Made by a program: the position numbers and the translations under genes. From Cryptomeria japonica (taxonomy: Eukaryota; Streptophyta; Pinopsida; Cupressales; Cupressaceae): DNA of 64,000 nucleotides. Position 1 is the stretch's first letter; each line of letters begins with the position of its first letter. The stretch covers positions 765,684,483 through 765,748,482 of the forward strand of contig NC_081414.1 in assembly GCF_030272615.1 (NCBI RefSeq), written 5' to 3'. Shown piece by piece: positions 11,886 through 22,786 of this stretch. The notes under the pieces are model-generated. The model was given only the letters and a program-made list of their open reading frames with translations, searched no databases and had not been told where the DNA came from.

Positions 11886-14100
11886 CTACATGAGGTGGGT
11901 GGAATTGGATTTCAGTTTGCACTTTGTTTCAATTGCATTTGATTTCATTTTCTTCATTGGATGAGAACTAAAAATATCAAAAAAATCCTCATTATACCCG
12001 ATTTTTTTTGCCAAAATATCCTATCTTTTTAAAAATTCATTGACTGAAATTTTTAACCTTTTTTTTGCATTTAAATCATATTTAAATTGCAACCACGGTC
12101 TTACACAAACATTTTCCCTAAAATAAATCCATTCCATTTGGTATTTATCACCCTTTTCTACCCATGCAACCAAGAAAACCAACAGATGCAACCTTTTCCA
12201 ATCAACAACTGATTAACAAGAAAAACCACATTTTCCAACCATCATGCACCTTGACAATGATAAGGTTGCTTTAGTGGCAACATGTGTGCTTCAAAATCCA
12301 TGAATACCTTCCTACAACACTTTGCTAACCAAACAAATTTCAACAACATCACATGCCTCCCTACATCAATAGAGGAGGAACAAAAAATTACTTGTGTAGC
12401 TTAGATGATCTTCAACAACAACAAATGCTTTTCAGAGCATAATAACACTTCCAAGACAAATTCCATCTTCATTAGTAGCACTGCTATCTTTGGTAGCCAA
12501 GTATACCCTTCACAATAGCTAGCGAGAGTTCAACAACACTATAACAACATTACATTAATACTTGAACTTCCTTGCAATAAGTAAAGACAAATTTTACCTC
12601 TACAAGCATTGTGGAAATGTTTGTGATCATCACTAACAATTTCACAGATATATACTCCTCATAAACTCATTGTAAATTCATTTTAGCAATCAATACATTA
12701 CTAAAAGTAATTTGCAACTGCTCTATAACACTGTCCTAATTACGTGGCCAACTTAGAACCATCTCATTCTGAGCCACTCAACTCAATTCCAAATCACTCC
12801 ATCTATAAATGTTGCTATGATTTTTATAAATTTAAAGGCCTGCATGGTGTTGCATTTTTAATCAATACTTCCTATTTGTTCTTAGGACTCTTATCCATCT
12901 TGATTTTGACATGTTTGAGTGTTTAAACTTTAGAAAAAAAAAATGATATTCTTTTAAATTTTTCCTTCCATGTTGAGTTGAATTTCAATTTTACTGTTCT
13001 ATTATTATCACCTAAAATATTCTCAATACATGTCTATTTTCTATATAGTAAATCTTCTTGGATTCTTCTCAATTCAATCAAGACTGTTTTTTTCTGGTTA
13101 TTTTTATCAACTTTGTTATTAACATGTGACTTTGATAGCATCAATATAAATGAATCACCAACCAATTATAACAAGTTCAGCCTATCAAACCAGAATAAAA
13201 AGTTAGTTTGGTTATGTTGATATAAATGAATTAATTCTCACGATACTTATTATATTGGCAACATACTCATTTTCTTAGGGGTAGAGAAATAGGAGACCAA
13301 TCATCAGGTTAGGGGCCATTATAAAGTTCCCTTGCATGGAGTCCATCATTTTAATTTTTCCAAGGCCCGTATATAATAGTAGGGTGGAGAAAGAAAGAGC
13401 AAATCCAAATCTAACCCTAACCATTATAAAGGTAGGGCAACTAAAATTAAGGTAAAGGATCCTATCCAAAGATAGAATTGGTAGTGTATCATCTTTGGTA
13501 TACTTGTCATGCCCCTGTCAATGACATCAGATCACAATCCGTTTTAAACCATGGTTGGTGCAGGAGCACTCGGGTTTATTTGCAATCAACACCAACCAAA
13601 AAAGAAAAATATTTCCAGTTTATATCCTGATTTTAGTTTTGGTGTGCTTGGTCAGGCTTCACTCTAGTCAATTTTGTAAAGTTTGTATCTCTCCATAACA
13701 ATGATGACTGTAGAAGTTGAAAGGGAAAGTATAAATGAAGAGGAGTATGTTTGCAGAAGATGGCTTGTACATAATTTTCCTTCATTCAATGTTGTAGCAA
13801 ACTCACATCCGTGAACTATTTGACAAAATGCTTCATCAAAATAAACTCTCATGTATGACAATGATTAGAGACGATGCACAAAATAGATTTGTTGATAAAG
13901 CTTTAGAAACTTCAAGCAAATCTAATTGGCAGGTGTAAGGCCAAATACCCTGAATTTTCCCAACCACCTTGCAGCCTGTACCAAATTCTTGTAGTAGCCG
14001 ATTAAATTTCAATTCCAAGCATAAATAGGGAATAAGAGAAAAGGTGCGGTGAGACAACATGGGCAATGTAACCAAAGCGACCTAAAGATATAATGATATC
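11886..14100. other. Unassigned intergenic sequence
   Basis: AT-rich sequence with several chance open frames under 80 codons and no motif I recognise. At about 13508 there is a TGTCATGCCC word like the end of the LTRs at 59135/59880, but the similarity does not extend, so I do not call an LTR. Confidence 0.35.
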
Positions 14101-14499
14101 TTCGAAGATCGAGCCAGGGGAATTTGGAAAGACATCGATTAAGAGGAAGCAATAGAAAACATATCACATTTCTTTGAATGCGATATAAATTAGCCAGTGG
14201 ATATTATGGATAAAAGGGGAGAAAGGACTGCATTTTGATAGGGGGAATTGGTGGGCTATGGAATGAGAGGAGTGTGTAAGCAATGAACGTGCATTGAGAA
14301 AAGCCTACGTACAAACGTTTGTTGTAATTTAAATTTATACTAATTGAATTGGATGTAAATAGAAGTGTATTTCCTTATTTCCATCTATAAACAGACAGTC
14401 TCTATTTCTACAGTTATGTTTTGAGTGTTGAGTTTTGAAAATTGGAAGGCAAGGGAAACTTTTTTTCCTTCTTGCATCAAATGGTTGTGAAGAAGCATG

Positions 14500-14938
14500 T
14501 GTGGGTTGTTGTAGGTGGAAGAAAGAAGTCTTGACCAATGAGAGATTGAAGTCATAATTAAAAGAGTAATAGAGATGCTACCTTGAAGAGGGATGCCCAA
14601 AATTGAGGAGGTGTTGGAGTGATTTCGAGAGATGATACGAAATGATATCAGAAATGAGGCGAGATCAGATTCAGGAAATGAAAGAGGATATGTAAGTGAT
14701 GAAGGAAGTGAATTGGAAGAAAAAGAACACGAAAAAGAAGAGAACAACCTATAGATCCTGGAGATGAAATATTTTGAGGATTCTTTCGATAATCACAAAA
14801 AATAACAAAATGGAAGTGGCAAACTTTTTTAGAACATTAAATCCAGATCAGTTGATTGATTGGATAGATGAGCTGGAAGAATACTTTGAAGTGGAAATCT
14901 ATATGTCCTCTCTTGATATTGAAGATGGTTCCTTTTGA
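14500..14938 (+). pseudogene. Ty3/gypsy gag N-terminal fragment
   Basis: From the ATG at 14810 the plus strand reads 42 codons including LNPDQLIDWIDELEEYF. This matches the start of the retrotrans_gag domain (the NPDEFIDWL...LE.YFE pattern). A stop at 14936-14938 ends it. The preceding 300 bases are purine-rich, with codons for acidic and basic residues, and could be the decayed gag head. I find no pol nearby, so it is an isolated scrap. Confidence 0.5.
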
Positions 14939-16250
14939 GCTAGAGCTCTATGTGGTTGTTACCCCCTCTCTTCACCTCTTTTGATTTATAAGGATTCTAT
15001 ATTGGGGGTGGTTAATAAAGGTCATTATCTTCCTTCAATTAGTTTTTTGGAGTAGTCCTTCACTTTCCTCTCAGCCCATATCATTTCAAATTCTCTTACG
15101 AGAGTTCCTATGGTTAGTAATGGGTTTGTTGTGGAGGAATATCCTAAATCCCCTTCCGCTCTCATCTTGTCCCCATCCTTTGATAATGGACTAAAGAATA
15201 CCATATGTTAAGTATACTAGAATACTGAGAGGAGGGTCAATCATTATTTAATCAAACTTAAACCCTTTAGCATAAACTAAAAAACCTTATTAAAATTAGA
15301 TCAACAATAATGAAACACAACATATCATAGTTGCATAATAGGCACATGATTTACATGGAAAACCCAACAAAATAAAAACCATAGTGATCAATATTCTTGG
15401 ATCTATTGTCCAAATCCAACCTCACAATAATATAAACACACTTACAACTTTATTTTAGGGCTACAACCCAAGGAAGCTACAACTCCTTGAATCATAATTT
15501 TTATGTCTACAACTAAAGAAAACTTTCAATACTCCCTTGTAATAATAACACTTACAAAATAATGATTCAACCTTAGATCAACATGAATAATTGATTTAAT
15601 TTCACCACAATAACTCTATAAGAACACATTAGCTACTTTCGGCTCACTACCTCAAGCACACTTCTAGGTCTATTCAAATTTAGCAACCTTAAACTCACTA
15701 CCTCTAGTATGCATTAGTGGTTTCTTCACACATTTCCATAATAACACTTAACCACACATCATTTCCTATGAATCAATCTTTAATTTATTTCCTGTAAAAA
15801 CCCTCAAAATAATGATTAGGTCGGTCTCAAAGAAGCATATAGATAAAACATGTAGCATCACACGAGTTAGCCACACAACACATAAGCCAAGAGGGATAGC
15901 TTGTTGTAGATCAATGAAAGGTTTAATTAGGGCTAAAAGATATCACAATACATCTTCCAAACCTGTTCAAATGCATAGAACCATGACATAAGCTCAAACC
16001 TTCATGTTGTCATCTTTCACATCCCTTTACAAATGGTAATTTTATCAAATGAAATAATCATTTCATTCTTCAATAAATATAGTGTTGAACTAAAATTAAT
16101 GAGAAATATATCTTATTAGAACAATTCATCACTTATGGTGCAATGGGTATGTTGATAAACTCTATCTAGAAGCACACCTTTTAGTGAATTTAAATTTTTC
16201 TTTACGCTAAGTATGTATTAGTCTCTTATGTTTTCTAATTACATTGATGT
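14939..16250. other. Unassigned, probable old repeat
   Basis: No coding frame is seen. Around 15300-15400 the sequence CACAACATA...ATGATTTACATGGAAAA resembles 51840-51885 (ACACATATACCACAATACAATGATTTACATGGGAAAA). This suggests two diverged copies of one dispersed repeat. The remainder is AT-rich. Confidence 0.35.
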
Positions 16251-16299
16251 CGCTTATGAAAAAATATCACCAATTAATTAGAATTTGGGTGGATGTTTT

Positions 16300-16490
16300 T
16301 CTAATAAGGTTTTATGTATATTTTTTTTATAGGGATTGGGTTTTATTGATCGATGTAATGTATTCCCAAGTCTTTGACGTTCACATGTTGTAGGAAAAAT
16401 TAAGATGAAATTTTCAATAAACGAATGGAACAAGTTTTTGTTTGAATTGAATATATTATTATTCAATCAACTAATATGTTTTTCAAAGCT
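16300..16490 (+). repeat. Diverged dispersed repeat, copy 1
   Basis: The segment with GATCGATGTAATG...GTCTTTGACGTTCACATGTTGTAGGAAAAA aligns by eye with 57540-57690 (GTCGATCAATGTAA...GTCTTTGACATTTTCATGTTATTAGAAAAA). Both are followed by AATAAA-containing AT-rich sequence and a TTTCA...GGATTT-like end. Identity is low, so this is an old repeat of unknown type. Confidence 0.4.
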
Positions 16491-16939
16491 ATAAGATTTC
16501 CACAATCCATTCAAATCTTGTATGCAGTTTCTAGGTTTGATTGTGTGAGAAATTTTGAACCATCAATGTTTCGAATCACACTCCATGATTCATCACAAGG
16601 AACATAAGGAAAGAAAAAATAACATAAAACCTCCCTAATATGGAAATAAGACGAAAAGAAATGCTACCCCAAAAAATCTAAAAAATAAAAAACTACAAAA
16701 AAGTGAAAGAACAAACAAGTTAAAATTAAAAAAATCAAAGAAAAATAACTAAAGAGCACCTATGCATAAACAAAAAAAATAAACAAGTAAATAAATAAAT
16801 ATAAAAATATATATGAGAGTAAATCTATATAACTCTATAAATAAATCAAAATTTAAATTTCTTTCAAACACAACAAGAAAATACACCAATCAAAATATTG
16901 AAAAAAATGCAAAATAAAAAGGAAACACCAAAAACTTCT

Positions 16940-17054
16940 ATATATGTATGTATGTATGTATGCATGTATGTATATGTATATGTGTATGTATATGTGTATG
17001 TGTGTGTGTATACGTGAATATGTATATGTATATATATGCATATGTATATACGTA
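16940..17054 (+). repeat. Compound (TATG)n/(TGTA)n microsatellite
   Basis: Tetranucleotide and dinucleotide repeats of T, A and G for about 115 bases. Open frames across it are artefacts of the repeat. Confidence 0.95.
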
Positions 17055-18028
17055 ATACATTTTTTCTTGCCAATTTTTAGATTAACGAAAGTACTAAATT
17101 TAGAAAAGGGTTTAATTATTCCTATCAGTTTTACACTAGAATGTTGTAACAACAAGATTTTGTAGTTATTTATTTTTTATTTTTGAAACTTATAAAGATA
17201 TATAACTAACCAAAGATCCACATAAGTTTAATATGATTTTTATAAATTAATCATAAAAACTTATGATTTATGTATTCTTATTATTAAGTATTATTATTTT
17301 TCAAAAGATGTTTATTCCAACTATAATTAATATAATAAAAATATTGTTTAGAAAACATAATAACAACATTAATGATATAATCAAATATTTATTATGATTA
17401 TTGAACAATATACAAGTAAAAGTATTATCAAATGTCCTAATAGATTCCTTATATTATTAATTCGTTCACCAATGTGATCTTCTGTTTTTGCGTTGGGCAA
17501 TGACACTGAACAAATCATCTTGCTACGAGTATTAGTGCTATAGAATTGTAAAAATCAGCTTACCACGCGCAGCTCATGGATACAGCTTGAGCATCTCGTG
17601 GCCCATGGGTTGGAGAATCGTGACATTGCATTCAAATGAAGTGATTTAAAGGCTCCACAACTACAACACCTTTAGCTTCCAACACTAGAGAGAACGACAA
17701 CTAACCAAAACTCAAAAAGTATCTATCCAGCATAGAATGGTGTGACAGTCCCTTAACAGGCCCTTTTGGTGCCTGCACAGACATTTTCGTGTAAATCTAC
17801 ATCCTACGAAAAAGACTTTTTTTGGGCAACATCTATCCAGCAAACTACATGCCCATTTCACTGTAAAACAATAAATAAAAACTGGAATTTTTTCATGAAA
17901 TCTCCATCGAGCAAGCTGGATGAACAGTACGGCATTGAGAATGTACGTTAGTTGATTAATTTACAATATATGCTGCCGTGTAAGCAACCTAAACATTGGA
18001 AACGATCATCATATAATTTAATGTTGCA
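17055..18028 (+). other. Region upstream of the ankyrin-PGG gene
   Basis: Promoter-side sequence of the gene starting at 18175. From about 17460 it becomes less AT-rich than the preceding DNA. I see weak TATA-like words (for example ACAATATATGC near 17962) but cannot fix a transcription start. No retroelement is evident in the last 500 bases, which fits a preserved promoter. Confidence 0.35.
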
Positions 18029-18136
18029 ATGAATCACCGCTTTGAGTTGTTACTGAAAGCACCTTTTAAGTGGAGCCGGAGAAGCAAAGGAAAAGCAGCA
18101 CAGCCAATGGCTAAGGGAGTTCTACACTCTTGTTGA
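18029..18136 (+). CDS. Upstream ORF in the putative 5' leader
   Basis: A 35-codon ORF (ATG 18029, TGA 18134-18136) begins MNHRFELLLKAP and is rich in basic residues. It ends 38 bases before the main ATG at 18175 and lies in a different frame. If the transcript starts upstream of 18029, ribosomes would meet this ATG first, so it could reduce translation of the main protein. It contains a second ATG in frame. No transcript evidence is available. It could equally be untranscribed or chance. Confidence 0.3.
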   Translation: MNHRFELLLKAPFKWSRRSKGKAAQPMAKGVLHSC

Positions 18137-18174
18137 ATTGCCTTAAACTGCAGCGTGTCGAAAGGCTTTCTAAT

Positions 18175-20155
18175 ATGGAGAACGCATGTATTGAAACGGC
18201 CTTCTTTGAAGCCTGTGAAAGTGGTGATATAGCCCAAGCCAAAATGCTGCTCGCACTCAGAGTTTTCGATCCCACTAGACTAGTTAGTAAGAGGACGCCA
18301 GAGGGAAGAACATGTTTACATCTTGCAGTACTTGCAGGAAGTCCAGGTTATTATCTTCTCGCAGTTAGTTTTTCAAATTTCAAGCTTTATTTACTTGCTT
18401 TCCGCGCTAAACTATTCCATTCATGAAATGCAGATTTGTTAAAAAAATTTAAACTGCGACAATTCATCAACGAGGTGGACAATCGAGGCGACACGGCCTT
18501 GTATTTAGCTGTCTGGAAATATCGTCTAGATCTGGTGACACTATTGTTAGATGATAAGGCTGATTGTAAGGCTGTTTTGAGCGTGAAAAATAACAGGGGA
18601 GAAACTCCGCTATGCATAGCAGTAAAGTTTGGATCCCTGGATGTTGTGAAGAAGTTGATAGATCATGAACCGGAGGCCGTCCAAAAATTATGTAAAGATG
18701 TCAAAATTTTGCATCTTGCTGTGAATCTTAACCGAGCCAGAATTGTTGGATTTTTTATTAAAAAAAGTGTAGTTATAAAAAACAGTGGAATTCTCAGAGA
18801 GCTTATCAACCAACGTGCTGAAGTCCCTGGCATAAAGCGAGCTGATAATGAAGGTAATCGTGATATGAAGGTTTCTGTTGATTTCTCATTTAAAAAGGTG
18901 GAGTTGTCGGACCTTAATGGCCAGCCTAACAGCCAGGCAATTGTTCAAGGAGATACGCCCTTACACATTGCAGCAAGGAACAAAAGTGAGCCTGTAAGTT
19001 TTCTGTTTTGGATTTTAAACTAGAAAGCTAATATTATACCAGGCGCTTTCATAACAGGACATATACTATTTTAAAAATTAGATAAATATATCATTAAATT
19101 TTAGTTAGTAGAAGGGTATTAAGTTTCTTTGTAGAATAAGTACTCGTATTTCCTTTTTTCAGTTCCCAGAAGCACAAGCTTTCCAAGTTATACATGAATT
19201 TTAGATTATCAGTCGGGCCAGTCAACCGTTTTTATTTATCATTAGGAAGTAAATTAGCCTGGTTCTCATTTAATGATATCTTTTTGTTTGGGCGTAGATT
19301 GTGGATACGCTGCTAAGGGTGCCTGGGGTGAACCAGCATGCTCTAAATAGTGAGGGAAAAACACCGCTGGATGTTGCAAGAGAAGTCACGGAGTACTACG
19401 AGTCTTTCAGGATTATAAAAAAGCTCACAGATTATAAACCCAGTCCCAAGCCATTCATGTACTGTGCGCCAGAGGTGAGCAAAGAAAAGCACAAGAGAGC
19501 CACGGATATGGTTAACAAAACCTTCGATGACAGACGCAATACTGAACTGGTGGTGGCAGCATTATTGGCCACCATGACATTTACGGCTGTGTTCACGGTT
19601 CCAGGTGGCTCGTACCAGGATTCTAATGATGAGAACCGAGGGACCCCTATTCTCCTAGCCTATTATATGTTTAAGCTCTTTATTATTTTCGACTGCATAT
19701 CCTTCTTTCTATCTCTCTTCGTTTGTATAATGTGGCAAATGGCTTCAGAGCTTACCACAGAGGACAAGATGTTGTTCATTACCGTCAGTGGTTTGTTGAC
19801 CTGCCTCAGCTTTGGATTCAATTCTTGCCGTTTTATGGCTGCAGTGCACACGATATTGGCACATAAAGACATGACCCTCGCTTGGGTGATTTTGGGTATT
19901 CTCTTATTCATCGAATTCTGTGTTATTATTGCATTTATCCATCAATCGGTAATGTTTGCAGTGGGGCGAGCTAGATTCCACCGTTTGTGCGGTGTACCTC
20001 GTCTACTGGATAGTATTGTTGAAGGTGTATGGGAAAGAGCAGAAAGTTTTGGGGTTCTCAAGATTATTCGCTCACTAGAAGAAGCTTCCCATAATGCAGT
20101 CGAAGGAGATGTTGATGAAGCTTCCCATAATGCAATCGTTCCGATACGTTCCTGA
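18175..20155 (+). CDS. Ankyrin-repeat PGG-domain membrane protein (ACD6/ITN1-like)
   Basis: Three exons, 18175-18346, 18434-18993 and 19298-20155, give an uninterrupted 529-aa protein. Introns of 87 and 304 bp have GT..AG ends (second donor GTAAGT). Splicing restores an ankyrin repeat at the first junction and keeps phase 0 at the second. Residues about 5-290 hold ankyrin repeats with words such as GRTCLHLAV, GDTALYLAV, GETPLCIAV, GDTPLHIAA and GKTPLDVA. The PGG domain follows (NTELVVAALLATMTF...VPGGSY, PGG at 346-348), then about four hydrophobic segments near 328-346, 364-392, 402-422 and 437-463. In this plant family (ACD6, ITN1/accelerated-cell-death-like) the proteins sit in membranes and act in defence, cell death or salt signalling. 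Which role applies here is unknown. The ATG at 18175 is the first in its frame. The C-terminus repeats EASHNA twice (507-512 and 518-523). All splice sites and the frame are intact, so I consider it a functional gene. Confidence 0.88.
18347..18433 (+). other. Intron 1 of the ankyrin-PGG gene
   Basis: Starts GTTATT after CCAG and ends ATGCAG. It is 87 bp and T-rich. It interrupts a codon after its first base (phase 1), and removing it joins GSP to DLLKKF in a standard ankyrin loop. Confidence 0.85.
18994..19297 (+). other. Intron 2 of the ankyrin-PGG gene
   Basis: The donor is GTAAGT directly after the codons for KSEP, and the acceptor GGCGTAG comes before ATTGTGGATACG. It is 304 bp, AT-rich and phase 0. 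The join gives an ankyrin-like ...EPIVDTLLRVPGVN. Confidence 0.88.
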
Positions 20156-20285
20156 CCTTCATCCCTGTAGCTCAACAATCTGTTTACTTCTTGCTGTACA
20201 ACCTTCACTGTTTACTCTCTCCATTACATTGCAACCATCACCGTACTCCTCTATAGGGTGTGATTATTTGTGGGCATGTAACCTT

Positions 20286-20291
20286 AATAAA
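20286..20291 (+). terminator. Poly(A) signal AATAAA of the ankyrin-PGG gene
   Basis: AATAAA lies 131 bases after the stop codon, in TTAATAAATC, with T-rich sequence following. Distance and context suit a plant near-upstream element. It is the first AATAAA downstream of the stop. Confidence 0.5.
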
Positions 20292-20505
20292 TCTTTGTTA
20301 TGCATAATGTAAGGATGTTTAATTATTAAAATCAGCATTATCCGTGTTTTTTAATGCATTGGTGAGGGAAAGGGTCTCACATTTTTATTATTGGACAAAA
20401 TATTGTAAAATATAAATACCTAGATTATACTATTCAATGTTTGTTACATCATCTCTACCAACCCTATTCTTACCATGCTTTTATGTGTTAAGTTTTATGG
20501 AGTTC

Positions 20506-20595
20506 AATCATAATAATGGATATAAGAGTGTTGGTGTGAAAGGGATATTTAATCATAATAATGGATATAAGAGTGTTGGTGTGAAAGATATATTT
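20506..20595 (+). repeat. Tandem duplication of a 45-bp unit
   Basis: The unit beginning AATCATAATAATGGATATAA occupies 20506-20550 and is repeated at 20551-20595 with only one or two changes at its end. It lies about 220 bp downstream of the poly(A) signal and has no coding meaning. Confidence 0.85.
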
Positions 20596-20639
20596 TATCT
20601 AGCTATTTTATCATTAAGGTTTCATTCACACTAGTTACT

Positions 20640-21655
20640 TAAGATTATTTAAGGTATAGATAGAATACTTATTATGTTTCAAGTCATCTGATTAAAGGAC
20701 ACACCATAATATTATGCAATCATATGTCTTACCTTGGTCCATATAAATAAGGGGTTCCCTTTTTAATCTCAATCAATCAATTAATTGTAAGTAATTTATA
20801 ATTTACATCTTTTCATAAAACATCATCATTGTCTTATACTTGATCTCTCTTATTTTTTCATAGAAATTTCCAAATCTTGGGTGTCTACAATCATTAGTGA
20901 AATCTTGCATAATATAGAGAATTACATACCAACTCTTATCTAGTATGAAAGGTTGTGGGATTTCTTCTTGTTAGTCGTAATTCAGAACTGTAGGTTGCAA
21001 ATTTTGGTGAATCTAGGAAAGTTGAGTATGATCTTCTCTTGCATCAAATGGTGATCTAAAAAATTAGAAAAAAATGATAGAAATATTAGATTGGAGGTTC
21101 CTCTTTGTGGTTTCATATGGTAGAATCATTTGAAGTTTGTTAATGCAAATATGAGCTTCCTATTTAGTTTAGAGTGTCCAAAAGATTATTTTTTCTCTTT
21201 ATTTTGTCTAAATTAAAAATTTGAGGCTATATCTACAAGGGATTAAAGTTTGCAAGTTTGATGTTAGGTCCAAAAATAACTATAATTTTAAAATTTTTTG
21301 AGTCAAAATAGATCAGCCACCACATCCACAAAGTCTAAGAATCATAAGATTGGTCATCAAATCATTGATTTAAGGCCACTTTTTGTTGGGCCCTCATAAA
21401 AAATTGGTCCTCTACCATCAATGTTGTATGCTCACCCGTATGATCATAGAACCGCTAGTGCAAACACTATGTAGCTCTCTAAAATCAATGAAAATTTTTA
21501 AATGCTAACTTAAAAACCTCATATCTAATTTTTCCAAAAGACTATTTTTATAATGTTACTGGAGTACTGACCAACAAATCTCATTGTGTGATATAGCCTA
21601 CACTAGTAGCAATGGCCTCATCGCCACTATTGACTAGCATAAGAAAAGGTAGAAG
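20640..21655 (+). other. Unassigned; possible LTR fragment near 20.74 kb
   Basis: At about 20740-20754 CATATAAATAAGGGG is followed by pyrimidine-rich ATCAATCAATTAAT sequence, as in an LTR R region, but no partner LTR or primer site is seen. The remainder up to the insertion at 21661 is AT-rich with no coding frame. Its last five bases, CAACT (21656-21660), are the left copy of the target-site duplication of the next element. Confidence 0.3.
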
Positions 21656-21660
21656 CAACT

Positions 21661-22770
21661 TGTAGAGGATGAGATTTGTCACCCTCAAGGGAAAAACCTA
21701 CCTTCACTCTACCTCACTTAAACTAGCACTAAAGGAGAGCCAAGGGATGCTAAGTACAAAAGAAGATAAATGACTAACAAACAAAGCTCTCAGACGATCC
21801 TGCCAAGTCTCTGTCTTGAGGACGAGCTTGTGGAACTAGGATAGTAGTGTGGCCCATTGTCATCCTACACTGACAAAGTACAAAGATGATATGAAAATGA
21901 TAGATATGACTATATTACTAAGAAAATTATGTAAATGATAAACTAAGATAAATAATATGGAATGCACGACACTAAAAGGAAGTGAGAGAAGGATAGGAAA
22001 AGCTTACAATTGGTCCATGATTGAAGCCTCCAATAAGATTAGTTCTCCTCTTTGATCAAAAAATTGTACACAAACAAAGGGGTAAAATGTTGGGGGTTGT
22101 GTTTAGAGGCATGTCTTTGTTAGACCTTGGTTTCAGTATTTCCACCTTCATGGACAACCCAGATTGTAGCAACGATAGAAAAATAAAATGATAAAGATAA
22201 GAAATGGACAATTAAGACAATATATAAGTTGAAAATGAGAAATTATAGATATGCAAATGAACTAAGAAAGATAATGAATTCCCATCCAACACTTGTGAAG
22301 ATGACACCATAGGTTCTCCAAGAAGGTGCAACAATGGTGGTCTTCAAATGCTAGAAAATCTATGTATGATAAGGATAATGGATGCCAAGAGCTCAAGTTA
22401 CTTCTCCAAAATGATCAAGAATCCTTTTCCACTACAAAAAATGCATGAGAGATAGCCTCCAAAGTGATTCATAATATTAGTGGCCAAGGACAGAGGCATT
22501 AAAAATTCTTCTGGGCATAAGCATAATGCTAAAAATGCCACCTGCAGATTGACAGATTTGCAGGATGCTAGCATGACACAAAGACATCTCCACGGTGTGC
22601 TAGAGTCCATAAGTCAGCTAGTCAATATGCTCAATAAAAGACAAGTTATAAGATGACAAGTCAATCCATGTGGACAAAAGGGTAAGCAAGAAATGAGTGT
22701 TCCTAATTGGCTTGTAGTGAAGATGCTTATGTGAAGTAGGATTATATAGGGTGCAATTTACAATGTTACA
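21661..22770 (-). repeat. 3' LTR of the Tat-like element
   Basis: 1110 bp. On the minus strand it runs from TGTAACATTG to CATCCTCTACA. It aligns end to end with 29159-30285. Confidence 0.85.
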
Positions 22771-22786
22771 TTTTGTCCCCACTTTA
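22771..22786 (-). promoter_or_regulatory. Polypurine tract of the Tat-like element
   Basis: The minus strand reads TAAAGTGGGGACAAAA directly against the TGTAAC start of the 3' LTR. This purine run is where plus-strand DNA synthesis would be primed. Confidence 0.75.

Noticed and set aside
13508-13600. TGTCATGCCC word as the end of an LTR like those at 59135 and 59880.
   Set aside because: Similarity does not extend past ten bases, and no primer site or partner is present.
16853-17165. CRISPR-like regular repeats.
   Set aside because: Simple microsatellite with no spacers. The genome is plant-like.
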